The position numbers and the translations under genes were made by a program. From Syntrophaceae bacterium UBA2208 (GTDB lineage: Bacteria; Desulfobacterota; BSN033; UBA1163), in NCBI GenBank assembly GCA_002327885.1, contig DCUS01000031.1, positions 3,239 through 28,032 of the forward strand: a stretch of DNA of 24,794 bases. The letters are read 5' to 3'. The notes under the pieces were generated by a model. It was not told where the DNA came from and made no database searches. It worked only from the letters and a program-made list of their open reading frames with translations. Every line of letters begins with the position of its first letter. The stretch's first letter is position 1. This document shows positions 7,785-14,843 of the stretch, one piece after another.

Positions 7785-8293
7785 TCATCCTTAACCCGGA
7801 GTTTAATCTCATCCAATAGAGAAGGCTTAATAAACAGGGAGCACCTTTGAGGAAGGCTGTCGAGAAGACCTAAGACCTCTTTGGGGTTCAGTTGGTTTCT
7901 GCGTATGGAGCGTAAAAGAATGCCAATTGTCCCATGAACCTTGTAACCCATTCGTTCGGCAACCATTCGAGCGGCAGAATCGTCTGTCAGAAAAATAGCT
8001 GCCGGATCTCTTTCCATCAGGGCTAATGCCTCATGCTCTCCTGTATCAAGCGAGAGGGCGCGGCACATTGCAATAAGGGTTTGATCGGTTGGAAATGCAT
8101 GAGGCAATACGACAAAAGGAGGATTAATTTTTTCAAAAAGAGTTGGGCGTTTCGTCTGGACTTCTTTTATGACAGCAGGGCATAGCAGGATTTCTTGGAA
8201 GTCTTCGATAAGATAAAGAACACCGAGTTCATCCAAATGGATAATGGGGCCAGCATCACAAACCGCTTTGAGGGAAGATCTACTCCTTTCCAT
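7772..8293 (-). CDS. PIN-domain toxin (DUF3368/COG2405-like ribonuclease)
   Basis: A 173-residue protein expected to cleave RNA with a metal-dependent PIN active site and to be held inactive by the antitoxin encoded just upstream. Acidic residues at expected positions are D13 in CDAGPIIHL, E86 in DTGEHEAL and D104/D105 in FLTDDSAARMVA. The motif GYKVHGTIGILLRSIRR is characteristic of the DUF3368 group. The ATG at 8293 is preferred because it overlaps the antitoxin stop by 14 nt, a usual toxin-antitoxin arrangement; an in-frame ATG at 8317 would add eight residues. Unlike its neighbours the gene looks intact. Confidence 0.85.
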   Translation of the reverse strand: MERSRSSLKAVCDAGPIIHLDELGVLYLIEDFQEILLCPAVIKEVQTKRPTLFEKINPPFVVLPHAFPTDQTLIAMCRALSLDTGEHEALALMERDPAAIFLTDDSAARMVAERMGYKVHGTIGILLRSIRRNQLNPKEVLGLLDSLPQRCSLFIKPSLLDEIKLRVKDEFHL

Positions 8294-8474
8294 GAAGGCC
8301 CCATTCCACATCGTCACGAATGAATTTTTCCATCAGTTCAGGGCGATGGGTATCTAAGAATCGTCGCAAGGCCTCGGAAAGAAGTTCTCCTTTGTCTCGG
8401 AACCAGCCTTCCCTAACAAGGGATTCGGCTTCTTTGTAAAGCTTATCGGGTATTTTGGTCTGCACCGTTTTCAT
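8280..8474 (-). CDS. Ribbon-helix-helix antitoxin of the PIN toxin
   Basis: A 64-residue protein typical of RHH antitoxins that bind operator DNA through an N-terminal beta strand and neutralise the toxin with the C-terminal tail. It starts MKTVQTKIPDKLYKEAESLV (strand plus first helix), followed by FRDKGELLSEALRRFLDTH (second helix) and an acidic tail. A very strong ribosome binding site (AAGGAGGGGG) lies just upstream of the ATG at 8474, and an extended -10 promoter lies about 25 bp further upstream. The stop overlaps the toxin start, giving translational coupling. Autoregulation is expected for the family. Confidence 0.85.
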   Translation of the reverse strand: MKTVQTKIPDKLYKEAESLVREGWFRDKGELLSEALRRFLDTHRPELMEKFIRDDVEWGLHGKE

Positions 8475-8499
8475 TGACCCCCTCCTTAATTTTTAAACA

Positions 8500-8508
8500 A
8501 TTATACCA
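8500..8508 (-). promoter_or_regulatory. Extended -10 promoter element of the RHH/PIN operon
   Basis: On the reverse strand TGGTATAAT is a consensus extended -10 element (TG-n-TATAAT), 25 bp before the antitoxin start codon. No good -35 hexamer is visible at the right distance, which is usual when an extended -10 is present. Confidence 0.65.
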
Positions 8509-8520
8509 CACTCATTCATC

Positions 8521-9042
8521 TTCTTCTAATTGAACCCTTTCCCTGGCCCAAATCCATATGTCGCTATACTGGCCTCAACACTAAAGAGGATATCTTGGGC
8601 TCCACCCTGCCGGTGTGGTCCCGCCAGATTGATTGAAAGAAAATACCTTTATGTAATATACCTGATCTTATTATAGCGGACGGTATCTCCGATAGATATG
8701 TATGCCCTACCGATTAACAATGCAAATTTACACCCTTTCTATGGGTGCGTCAAACATTTTTCAGCAATCATACCTACCGGAGCTGTGGCACAGGAGGGGT
8801 TTCCTACTCGCCGCACTGCTTTTCCTCTTTTTCCTTGAGGACACGGAATGTTTCGCCGAGGGAAATCCAAAAATTGGGTCTCCCCCCCCCCTTGAATTCA
8901 ACACTACTAACTCTCTCATATATTTTGTCTTGAAATACTACTGTTGCACTTGTATATTTTTACCAACATAACACAACCAATGGATATTTACCCCAGATCC
9001 ACGCTTCGATAATTCCAACTATCTCAAGATCGGAGAGAAGGT
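8521..9042. other. 522 bp without a supported gene
   Basis: No frame has both a ribosome binding site and protein-like composition. A forward frame at 8702-8971 contains a hydrophobic stretch but lacks a start signal. A run of ten cytosines lies at 8882-8891. A short stem ACACCC/GGGTGc occurs near 8729-8747. The region looks like decayed sequence between accessory modules. Confidence 0.4.
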
Positions 9043-9405
9043 ATGGGCGAACACAAGGAAAGGAAGACTGAAGAAAAGAAGCGGAACCCGAGGAAGAAGA
9101 CCTCACCAAAGGAATTTCCGGAATACCTTTATTGCACCATCGATGGCTGGCAACGAACATTTCGCTTCGGAGTCAACCGTTTCCGTTCAAAAAAGGAAAT
9201 CCAGAATAAGGAAGAACCTTACGACGAATGGGACCATCTACAGATTTTTGCAACCATCCGATATCACGATAAGGCTATTAAAGGGAGAAAGAGAACCGGT
9301 CAACGTGTCGAGCTATGGCTTCACCCAACACACGTTCCAAGAACTGACTGGCGAGACGATCCAGAGGCCATTGGTCGACAGCAAGCTATTTCTTTGGCGG
9401 GATGA
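9043..9405 (+). pseudogene. Truncated gene of an uncharacterised family
   Basis: The gene has a sound start: ATG at 9043 directly after GGAGAGAAGGT. The N-terminus is very basic, followed by ordered sequence (EYLYCTIDGWQRTFRFGVNRF, DEWDHLQIFATIRYHD, GQRVELWLHPTHVPRTDWRDDPEAIG). I recall the THVPR...WRDDPEAIG motif from longer hypothetical proteins of Desulfobacterota in which roughly a further 70 residues follow. Here the frame runs into the antisense 3' end of an HU gene and stops after 120 codons, so the C-terminal part is lost. The same truncation is present at 24474-24578. Differences between the two copies in this stretch are mostly third-position or conservative, showing past selection on the protein. 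Function unknown. Confidence 0.55.
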
Positions 9406-9627
9406 TGGTCTCTTTGAATGCTTTAGCGGGTCTGATTTTCACGACGGTCTTTGCCGGGATCTTAATCGTCTCACCGGTGGGGGGTTCCGACCTGTCCTGG
9501 CTTTTCTCTTGACGAGGACGGACTTTCCGATGCCGGGGAGAACAAAGGCTCCTTTTTTCTTGGTTTCGGCAATTGCCAGCGCCGCGTATTCATCAATGAA
9601 GCATGCAGCCGCCTTCTTGGAATGTGC
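9282..9627. repeat. Repeat R2, copy A (346 bp)
   Basis: Matches 24474-24794 in the same orientation, by eye roughly nine bases in ten, with a 26-bp stretch present here and absent there and one extra base in copy B near its left end. It contains the truncated 3' part of the gene starting at 9043 (forward) joined to an HU-family gene in the reverse direction. The end of the match cannot be fixed because copy B runs off the window. Confidence 0.8.
9386..9627 (-). pseudogene. HU-family DNA-binding protein, frameshifted and N-terminally truncated
   Basis: The reverse strand reads HSKKAAACFIDEYAALAIAE, KKKGAFVLPGIGKSVLVKRKARTGRNP: the helical body and saddle of a bacterial HU/IHF-like protein. 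At the six-G run 9479-9484 one base is missing relative to the family codon pattern (N-P-x-T-G-E). The frame then breaks, but the second frame continues as TGETIKIPAKTVVKIRPAKAFKETIIPPKK to a TAG at 9386. Upstream of residue H-S-K-K the expected N-terminal helix is replaced by sequence that is antisense to a PIN remnant. Both defects make a functional product unlikely. Copy B at 24579-24794 lacks the frameshift. Confidence 0.75.
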
Positions 9628-9754
9628 CTTAAAATCCAAAGCGGACTTCCTGGTAACCGGTAACATTCACCATTTCCCCGAGAAGAAGTTTCACCGCGCT
9701 TCAATTCTCACACCTGCCGAATTCGTTTCCTATGTGGTGAAAATAATCAAGTAA
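9620..9754 (+). pseudogene. C-terminal remnant of a second PIN-domain toxin
   Basis: The forward frame ends ECALKSKADFLVTGN, HHFPEKKF, ASILTPAEFVSYVVKIIK and stops at 9754. This matches the end of COG1569-type PIN toxins (ADYLVTGN.khFP...ILtPaeFl). The N-terminal two thirds of the domain are absent: the sequence before 9620 is the antisense of the HU fragment. The long forward frame from 9143 that includes this remnant is therefore a chimera, not a gene. It ends 10 bp before the start of the HTH gene, which may have been its antitoxin partner. Confidence 0.6.
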
Positions 9755-9764
9755 AGAATCGAGT

Positions 9765-10112
9765 ATGGAAGAATTGATGACTGCCCAAGAGCTTTCCAAA
9801 CTCCTAAAGGCCAGCCAGATGTGGCCGTATCGGACTGCAAAGAAGGGACTTATCCCTCATTATCGAATGGGAGATCTCGTCCGTGAAGAAGAGGAGAAAA
9901 GATACATCGAAGGACAAGTATTGGTCTAGAAAGGGAGCGATATCGGTGGGGTTTATGACCAACCGGAGAACATTGGATTCTTGGGGTATCTGTATTCGAA
10001 GCTGCCGAAGAAAAGAATAAAGGAGCGGATGGATCACTTCAAAGAGCAGGCCAAGCAATTGATCGAAATAAGGAAATCGGGTCGTCTTCCTGACAAAAAA
10101 ATCTTCTTCTAA
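9765..10112 (+). pseudogene. Excisionase/MerR-like HTH protein with an in-frame amber codon
   Basis: From the ATG at 9765 the first 54 codons give a short winged-HTH protein of the excisionase type: MEELMTAQELSKLLKASQ, YRTAKKGLIPHYRMGDLVR, EEEEKRYIEGQ. A TAG follows at 9927-9929. The same frame then continues for 60 further sense codons with protein-like composition (VYDQPENIGFLGYLYSKLPKKR...EQAKQLIEIRKSGRLPDKK) to a TAA at 10110. There is no start codon with a ribosome binding site for a separate downstream gene, so the simplest reading is one gene of 115 residues interrupted by a nonsense mutation. The N-terminal domain alone could still bind DNA. Readthrough cannot be tested from sequence. 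It follows a PIN remnant, as an antitoxin gene might. Confidence 0.5.
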
Positions 10113-10324
10113 ATTATGACGCTCCCGTTGGGTTGATCAGGCAAAAAAAATCACCCAATTGGTATATAAAAATAATGGTTGAAGGTAAATATTTTTATAA
10201 ATTGTCCTGGCCAGTATTTGAGTTGACGGACAATGTCAAAATAACTCTTCTTTGCGACTATAGCACCTACTATCCTTCAATGGTAAGTTGATCTGGGAGT
10301 TGATGATTACCAAAGAAAATAAAC

Positions 10325-10355
10325 AAAAAAGCAGAGCCAACCCTACCTTCTGGGT
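10325..10355 (-). terminator. Weak hairpin after the UGSC-like gene
   Basis: On the reverse strand AACCC (10355 side) pairs with GGGTT around an 8-nt loop; a run of six T follows 8 nt after the stem, about 20-45 bp beyond the stop codon of the UGSC-like gene. The distance to the T-run is longer than usual, so this is only a possible terminator. The rest of 10113-10371 shows no gene. Confidence 0.3.
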
Positions 10356-10371
10356 TCCCTATTTAATTTTA

Positions 10372-12081
10372 TTATTTCCATTTATCAATCGACGCCGTTG
10401 AAGGGTAAGCCATTTTCCAAGCTTGCATCTGTGGATTAATATCACCTCCCACTACGATAACATTCACATACTTTCTTGGATAAACCGCAACGACCTCATC
10501 ATCCTTTTTGTCCAGATATTCTTTAGGCCATAAATATTTCTCTCCGTACATTTCTTTCCCTTTTAATATTGGTTCTATAAATTGTTTATAAAACGGGTCG
10601 GTTTTGAATTCTCTAATCGTTAACGTGGCGCGAGACCAGATGTAATTTTCTACTTCTCCCTTACTCTTTCCTTGTTGTGCTAATAGTTTCGCTCTTGGGG
10701 GAGAAGTTAAAACTACAACCCCATTAGGCCACTCAAATTGGGCGATGTCTTTAGCAATATCGTCAAGATTTTTTGAAAGGAGATAATTACCCGTATGACT
10801 CCATCCTCCGCTAAAAATAGTCACCGTACTTTCATTCGATTTATACCCTCGATCTACGGCAAAGGATTTCCATGGGCTCTCTTCCTCATTCTCAGCAAAA
10901 CAGAAAGTGTAACAACCGACATTTCCTATGTTGCCCATTAAATTGACCCCCGGTGTTCCTCCCCCCAGGTTTATAATAAATAACCTAAAGGCTCTTCCGA
11001 TTGTAGCATTGGCGTGATTTCCCGGACCCAGGGCAAAAAGCCCTGCATTCATCCCAACAGACCTTCGTATCGGACCATTAACCACCTGCATAAAGGAAAA
11101 TGAATTGGAGGAACGCACTGCTGAATCATAATTAAATTGAGAAAAAGCCTCAACGGTTGCTAATAAGATAGGCATATATTCTGGTTTGCAACCAGCCATG
11201 ACCCCATTGATAGCCACTTTTTCTACCGTAACCTCCCACTTTTCCGGCCACATCTTTGTTGTTATTACTTCATCAGGACGATGGCTTGTTCCCTTGAGCA
11301 TTTCAGAAACATTCTCTTCTGTAGGGGGAATGATTGGAAGTCCATCGGTCCATCCCTTTTTATAGAAGTATTCTTGTATTTCCGAAAGCTTTCCTGTGAG
11401 TGCAATTCGTTCTGGTCTTGGGGGTTTATAGACCCCGGTCTTCTTCTCCGTATCATTGAGGGGGTATGTTAAGCTTTTGACAATGTTTTCCATAATCTCC
11501 GTCATCTGCTTTTTTGTAATATTTTTAGGAGGGTATGGGACGGCTACCCGACGCATAGGTGCTCCTATTTGTATGCAGGTGGTTTCTGCATTATCGATGA
11601 TGGTATCATAGACTAAGACAACACCTGGAAGACCACGCTTCTCTAACCCCGAAGCAAATGTAAGAGCTGATGCAGTAGTCCCCCATGATGGAGCTCCGCC
11701 ATATATGAAAGCATTCCCTTCCCTTATCATTTCATCCCATAAATCGGGATCAGGGGTCATAGAAGCTGATGGTTTATTTCTCGATATTACATCTAATGTT
11801 GGGAAGCGTTTACTCAAATATTGAGCAGCTTCAACCAAAACATCTTCCATCTCAGAACCAGCTGGCCAGGAATTTATGATATAAACTACCTTATTGTTTA
11901 GATCCGGAGGGCGGGAGGCAAGAGGTATCAGCTTCACCTCTGGCATATGAGCACGGGGGTTAAGGGCTGTATAATGGATTTCTCTCTTTTCCATTTTGGA
12001 TGTGGCTGTTGGGAATATCGTTTGGCAGCCCATAAAAAACAATAATGTCAGAAATATGCACCCCAATAATTCTCTTCTCAT
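10372..12081 (-). CDS. UGSC-family-like lipoprotein lacking the redox Sec/Cys
   Basis: A 569-residue exported protein. The signal peptide MRRELLGCIFLTLLFFMGC ends in a lipobox with C19 as the lipid anchor. Residues about 60-200 match the UGSC (seleno)protein domain: KVVYIINSWPAG, the KPSAS segment, GLEKRGLPGVVLV and RVAVPYP. The second domain starts at about 235 with the family signature GWTDGLPIIPPTEENV and continues with VEKVAINGVMAGCKPEYMPILLATVEA and LGPGNHANATIGRAFRL. The hallmark U/C-G-S-C is here S132-W-G-T135, so neither redox residue is present. It lies 93 bp downstream of gntR on the same strand with a strong GAAGGAGG ribosome binding site, hence probably co-transcribed. Enzyme activity is unknown; a binding role in the envelope is possible. 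Confidence 0.75.
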   Translation of the reverse strand: MRRELLGCIFLTLLFFMGCQTIFPTATSKMEKREIHYTALNPRAHMPEVKLIPLASRPPDLNNKVVYIINSWPAGSEMEDVLVEAAQYLSKRFPTLDVISRNKPSASMTPDPDLWDEMIREGNAFIYGGAPSWGTTASALTFASGLEKRGLPGVVLVYDTIIDNAETTCIQIGAPMRRVAVPYPPKNITKKQMTEIMENIVKSLTYPLNDTEKKTGVYKPPRPERIALTGKLSEIQEYFYKKGWTDGLPIIPPTEENVSEMLKGTSHRPDEVITTKMWPEKWEVTVEKVAINGVMAGCKPEYMPILLATVEAFSQFNYDSAVRSSNSFSFMQVVNGPIRRSVGMNAGLFALGPGNHANATIGRAFRLFIINLGGGTPGVNLMGNIGNVGCYTFCFAENEEESPWKSFAVDRGYKSNESTVTIFSGGWSHTGNYLLSKNLDDIAKDIAQFEWPNGVVVLTSPPRAKLLAQQGKSKGEVENYIWSRATLTIREFKTDPFYKQFIEPILKGKEMYGEKYLWPKEYLDKKDDEVVAVYPRKYVNVIVVGGDINPQMQAWKMAYPSTASIDKWK

Positions 12082-12174
12082 TTTGGCCTCCTTCTTCCAA
12101 TTGGTTTAGAATATTTCGACAATTCTTTTTTAAAAGGGATCTGAAAGTTTCCCATTTATTCAATAGAGTTGAAT

Positions 12175-12894
12175 TTATTTCTCATTTTTTCTCGAAATTA
12201 AGGGAGGGAGAGTGTAATGTTCCTGACGATCTAAAACTGAATCAATCAGATTAATAAACGCATTAATATGTTCAGAAATGATTTTCTTGGTGCGAGATAG
12301 ATCCTTGGCTTTTAACGCTCTTATAATCTCAGAATGGTTTTGAATGGCATGTTCCATCTTTTCATTATGACGTAAAGCCATTGCTCCATATAAATAGATC
12401 CTATCCCTGATAGCCTCAAGTGCTCGAGTGAGTACTTTACTCTCACAAGAATCATAGATAATTTTGTCAAACTCCATAAAACTCTCTGCAATTCTTTCTA
12501 TAGAACCTTCCTTTATTGCCTTTTTTTGTTCATTTAAATTTTCTTCAAGTCGCTTGATTTCAATTTTTGTGATGTTTCTCACTGCAATTTCTATCGCAAA
12601 CAATTCTAAAGACCTGCGTAATTCACAAGTTTCTTTTGCATCCTTTCTATCGAATGATGCTACGGCAAATCCCCCTGAAGATAATTTTTGAACTAAACCT
12701 TCCCTTGAAAGTAGGAAGAGGGCTTCCCTTACGGGGGTTCGGCTAATTTCAAATTGATTGGATAGTTCGATCTCAGTGAGTCGTTGAGAGGGTCTAAGAT
12801 ATCCATTAAGGATGGCTTTTTTAAGAGCTTCGTAAGCTCGGGACTGAAACGTCTGTCTCATAGATTTGTTGTAATTACTTTTCTGATTTTGCAT
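12175..12894 (-). CDS. GntR-family (FadR/FCD) transcriptional regulator
   Basis: A 239-residue repressor or activator of the FadR type. The winged HTH at about residues 35-85 includes ILNGYLRPSQRLTEIELSNQFEISRTPVREALFLLSREGLV. The C-terminal all-helical FCD domain would bind a small carboxylate. Its metal site is incomplete: the usual D-x3-H becomes D-x3-Y (FDKIIYDSC), while the later histidines in NHSEIIRALKAKDL and ISEHINAF are kept. It is divergent from the flavoprotein-TTT operon and heads a leftward unit with the UGSC-like gene. The ATG at 12894 lies only a few bases beyond its own -10 box; the next ATG is at 12861. Neither has a Shine-Dalgarno sequence, so a leaderless message is possible. 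Confidence 0.9.
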   Translation of the reverse strand: MQNQKSNYNKSMRQTFQSRAYEALKKAILNGYLRPSQRLTEIELSNQFEISRTPVREALFLLSREGLVQKLSSGGFAVASFDRKDAKETCELRRSLELFAIEIAVRNITKIEIKRLEENLNEQKKAIKEGSIERIAESFMEFDKIIYDSCESKVLTRALEAIRDRIYLYGAMALRHNEKMEHAIQNHSEIIRALKAKDLSRTKKIISEHINAFINLIDSVLDRQEHYTLPPLISRKNEK

Positions 12895-12902
12895 ACAGAA
12901 AT

Positions 12903-12931
12903 TGTATAAACTTATTTAATGCCTATGTCAA
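12903..12931 (-). promoter_or_regulatory. Sigma-70 promoter of gntR
   Basis: Reverse strand: -35 TTGACA (12931-12926), 17-bp spacer, -10 TATACA (12908-12903). The predicted transcription start falls within a few bases of the ATG at 12894. A TTGTATA motif overlaps the -10 box, consistent with autoregulation. Confidence 0.7.
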
Positions 12932-12964
12932 CAGTCACCCTCATAGAGGATAAAAATTATTTCC

Positions 12965-12994
12965 TTGACAAAATTGCAAATTTTTGTATATAAA
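12965..12994 (+). promoter_or_regulatory. Sigma-70 promoter of the flavoprotein-ferredoxin-TTT operon
   Basis: TTGACA at 12965-12970 is followed after 16-18 bp by the A/T-rich -10 region TATATAAA (12987-12994). It lies about 50 bp before the ATG at 13043 and is overlapped by two TTGTAT motifs. Confidence 0.7.
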
Positions 12995-13042
12995 AGTTGT
13001 ATGCAAATTTGGTCCACAATATTTTGAGATGGAGGAAGGAAG

Positions 13043-14755
13043 ATGAATTTGAAGGAAAGGGCTGTTCAAATCATAGAGACGGATGTGTTGGTGATCGGAG
13101 GTGGTATTGCAGGATCTTTTGCGGCGATCAAGGCAAAGGGAGAGAATGCCAAGGTGGTTGTCTTCGAGAAGGCAGCTGTGGAACGGAGCGGGGGGGCCTC
13201 AGGTGGTCCCCTACACTGGCATGGGGTTAGGGCTCCCAGTTTGGGGATAAAAGGCAAGGAAATGATCGATACCTTGGATAAAGCAGGTGGGAGGGGTTTT
13301 GTAAAAGGTCCCCAAGTCTTAGAGGGACTTATAGATAAGAATTTTAATGCCATTATGATGAAGGAGGCATGGGACTGCATCTGTGATTTAGAAAATTGGG
13401 GAGTCAATATGAAGTGGGATAATGGAGAATATTATTTTCTCCCGGACCCTGTTACAGGGGCGATGACTGAGTTGCGGTTCCACGGAAATGGGTTGAAAAA
13501 AAAGCTTTTTGAACAAATGAGACGATCTCATATTGAGATCTATGAAAGGACTATGGTGATCGATCTTCTGACTCAAAATGGGGGAGTTGTTGGAGCAACA
13601 GCATTTAATATTCGCACGGGTGATTTCATAGTTTGTAAAGCTAAGGCAGTTATTATGGCTACGGGGTGGCCTACCCGCACCCATCACCCGATTCAAGGTC
13701 CGACGACCGGGATGTATAAGATGATATTTAACGTTCCGGACTCAGGAGATGGTCTTGCAATTGCCTTCAGGGCAGGGGCAGAGTTGGTAAATATGGAAAT
13801 ACCCCGCAGGGATCGGGCTCTTATGTGGGAACATGATGCCTTTATAGGAAAAATAGGGGCAATAAATCAGATCCAGCCAGGTATTCCGATCGTCAATGCG
13901 AAGGGAGAAAAAATAGCAGTTACATCCCTTAGATTATCTGATCAATTAAAAGAAGAGGAGGCAGGGAGGGGGCCCTGTTATCTGGATACCACCAATCTTC
14001 CCGAAGAGGCTTATCAATATATAGAAACCGCCCGTGGGGATGAATTTCCGATTGCCAGCCGAATGTACAAGATGCGGGAACTTGATTTGAGAACCCATAA
14101 ATTTGAAATGTCGGATTATAAACCTTACTTTTTTTCCGTTTATTCAGGTGTTCTTATTGATTCCGACACTCGAACGAGAGTAAAAGGACTATACGCGGCA
14201 GGGGGCAATGCGGGAGCGGGGGCCCAAACAGGGGCCATGTCTGGGGCCGCTGTATTCGGGGCCATAGCGGGTAAGAATGCAGCCAAATTTATCTCAAGCA
14301 TTGGAGAGCTCAAAATAGATGAGGGTCAGGTAGAGGAACAAAAAAAATCTATTTTTACTCCAATCCTCCGGAAAGAGGGGGTTCCCCCCTTAGAGTTGGA
14401 GATGAAACTTAGAGATATTTTGGAACGTTACGCTGGGATTTTTCGAAGCGAAGGCCGATTAAATCAAGGGATATGGAGACTAAATTCAGCTCGAGATAAA
14501 TTCTTCCCTGAAATGATTGCGAAGACTCCTCATGAGCTCATGTCAGCCCAAGAAGTCAGGAATCTATTCCTCATTGGAGAAGTTCATTTATTGAGTGCAA
14601 AGGAACGTAAAGAAAGTGGGATGGGTTTTTATCGGCAGGACTATCCAGAAAAAATGAATGATCCTTGGAAGAAATCAATTATTATTTGGAAAGAAGGTAG
14701 TGAAATAAAAATTGGACACAGAAAGATGCCAGAATTAAAAAATGAATTGAAATAA
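13043..14755 (+). CDS. FAD-dependent flavoprotein, AprA/fumarate-reductase-like (paralogue 1)
   Basis: A 570-residue flavoprotein of the FAD_binding_2 family that includes adenylylsulfate reductase alpha, succinate dehydrogenase and fumarate reductase. The N-terminus has the dinucleotide-binding motif VLVIGGGIAGSFAA and a second-strand end VVFEKAAVERSGG. A late FAD-contact region reads GLYAAGGNAGAGAQTGAMSGAAVFGAIAGKNAA. The C-terminus (ELMSAQEVRNLFLIGEVHLLSAKERKESGMGFYRQDYPE...DPW) follows the AprA pattern. It begins with a strong GGAGGAAGGA ribosome binding site. As the first gene of an operon with a paralogue, two diferredoxins and a TTT transporter, it probably oxidises or reduces an imported organic acid or its derivative. 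The true substrate is not readable; there are no neighbouring sulfate-activation genes, so APS reductase is unlikely. Confidence 0.85.
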   Translation: MNLKERAVQIIETDVLVIGGGIAGSFAAIKAKGENAKVVVFEKAAVERSGGASGGPLHWHGVRAPSLGIKGKEMIDTLDKAGGRGFVKGPQVLEGLIDKNFNAIMMKEAWDCICDLENWGVNMKWDNGEYYFLPDPVTGAMTELRFHGNGLKKKLFEQMRRSHIEIYERTMVIDLLTQNGGVVGATAFNIRTGDFIVCKAKAVIMATGWPTRTHHPIQGPTTGMYKMIFNVPDSGDGLAIAFRAGAELVNMEIPRRDRALMWEHDAFIGKIGAINQIQPGIPIVNAKGEKIAVTSLRLSDQLKEEEAGRGPCYLDTTNLPEEAYQYIETARGDEFPIASRMYKMRELDLRTHKFEMSDYKPYFFSVYSGVLIDSDTRTRVKGLYAAGGNAGAGAQTGAMSGAAVFGAIAGKNAAKFISSIGELKIDEGQVEEQKKSIFTPILRKEGVPPLELEMKLRDILERYAGIFRSEGRLNQGIWRLNSARDKFFPEMIAKTPHELMSAQEVRNLFLIGEVHLLSAKERKESGMGFYRQDYPEKMNDPWKKSIIIWKEGSEIKIGHRKMPELKNELK

Positions 14756-14843
14756 ATTTGAAACATTGAATATGACGGATCGAAGAGAATGTAACAAATC
14801 CAATCTATTAAGCAAAGCTATTCGATAAAAGAAAGGGGTTATG

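Larger units (their letters stand above)
12889..13006. promoter_or_regulatory. Paired TTGYATA operator candidates in the divergent promoter region
   Basis: Four related motifs occur as two pairs: TTGCATACA (12889) and TTGTATAAA (12902), then TTGTATATA (12984) and TTGTATGCAA (12997). In both pairs the copies start exactly 13 bp apart. The outermost copies are inverted repeats of each other: TTGCATACA is the reverse complement of TGTATGCAA at 12998-13006. One pair covers the gntR -10 box and start codon; the other covers the -10 box of the flavoprotein operon. GntR/FCD proteins commonly bind such A/T-rich dyads at their own divergent promoters, so this protein is the likely ligand. Confidence 0.6.

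Noticed and set aside
8702..8971. An 89-codon forward frame with a hydrophobic stretch
   Set aside because: No start signal, an irregular sequence running through a ten-cytosine tract, and no family resemblance.
9143..9754. A 203-codon forward frame
   Set aside because: It joins an out-of-frame part of the 9043 gene, the antisense of HU and a genuine PIN C-terminus. Only the last 45 codons have protein homology, so it is treated as a remnant, not a gene.
11680..11700. A possible selenocysteine codon in the UGSC-like gene
   Set aside because: The motif region is read through by ordinary codons (P-S-W-G-T-T). There is no in-frame TGA, so no recoding needs to be invoked.
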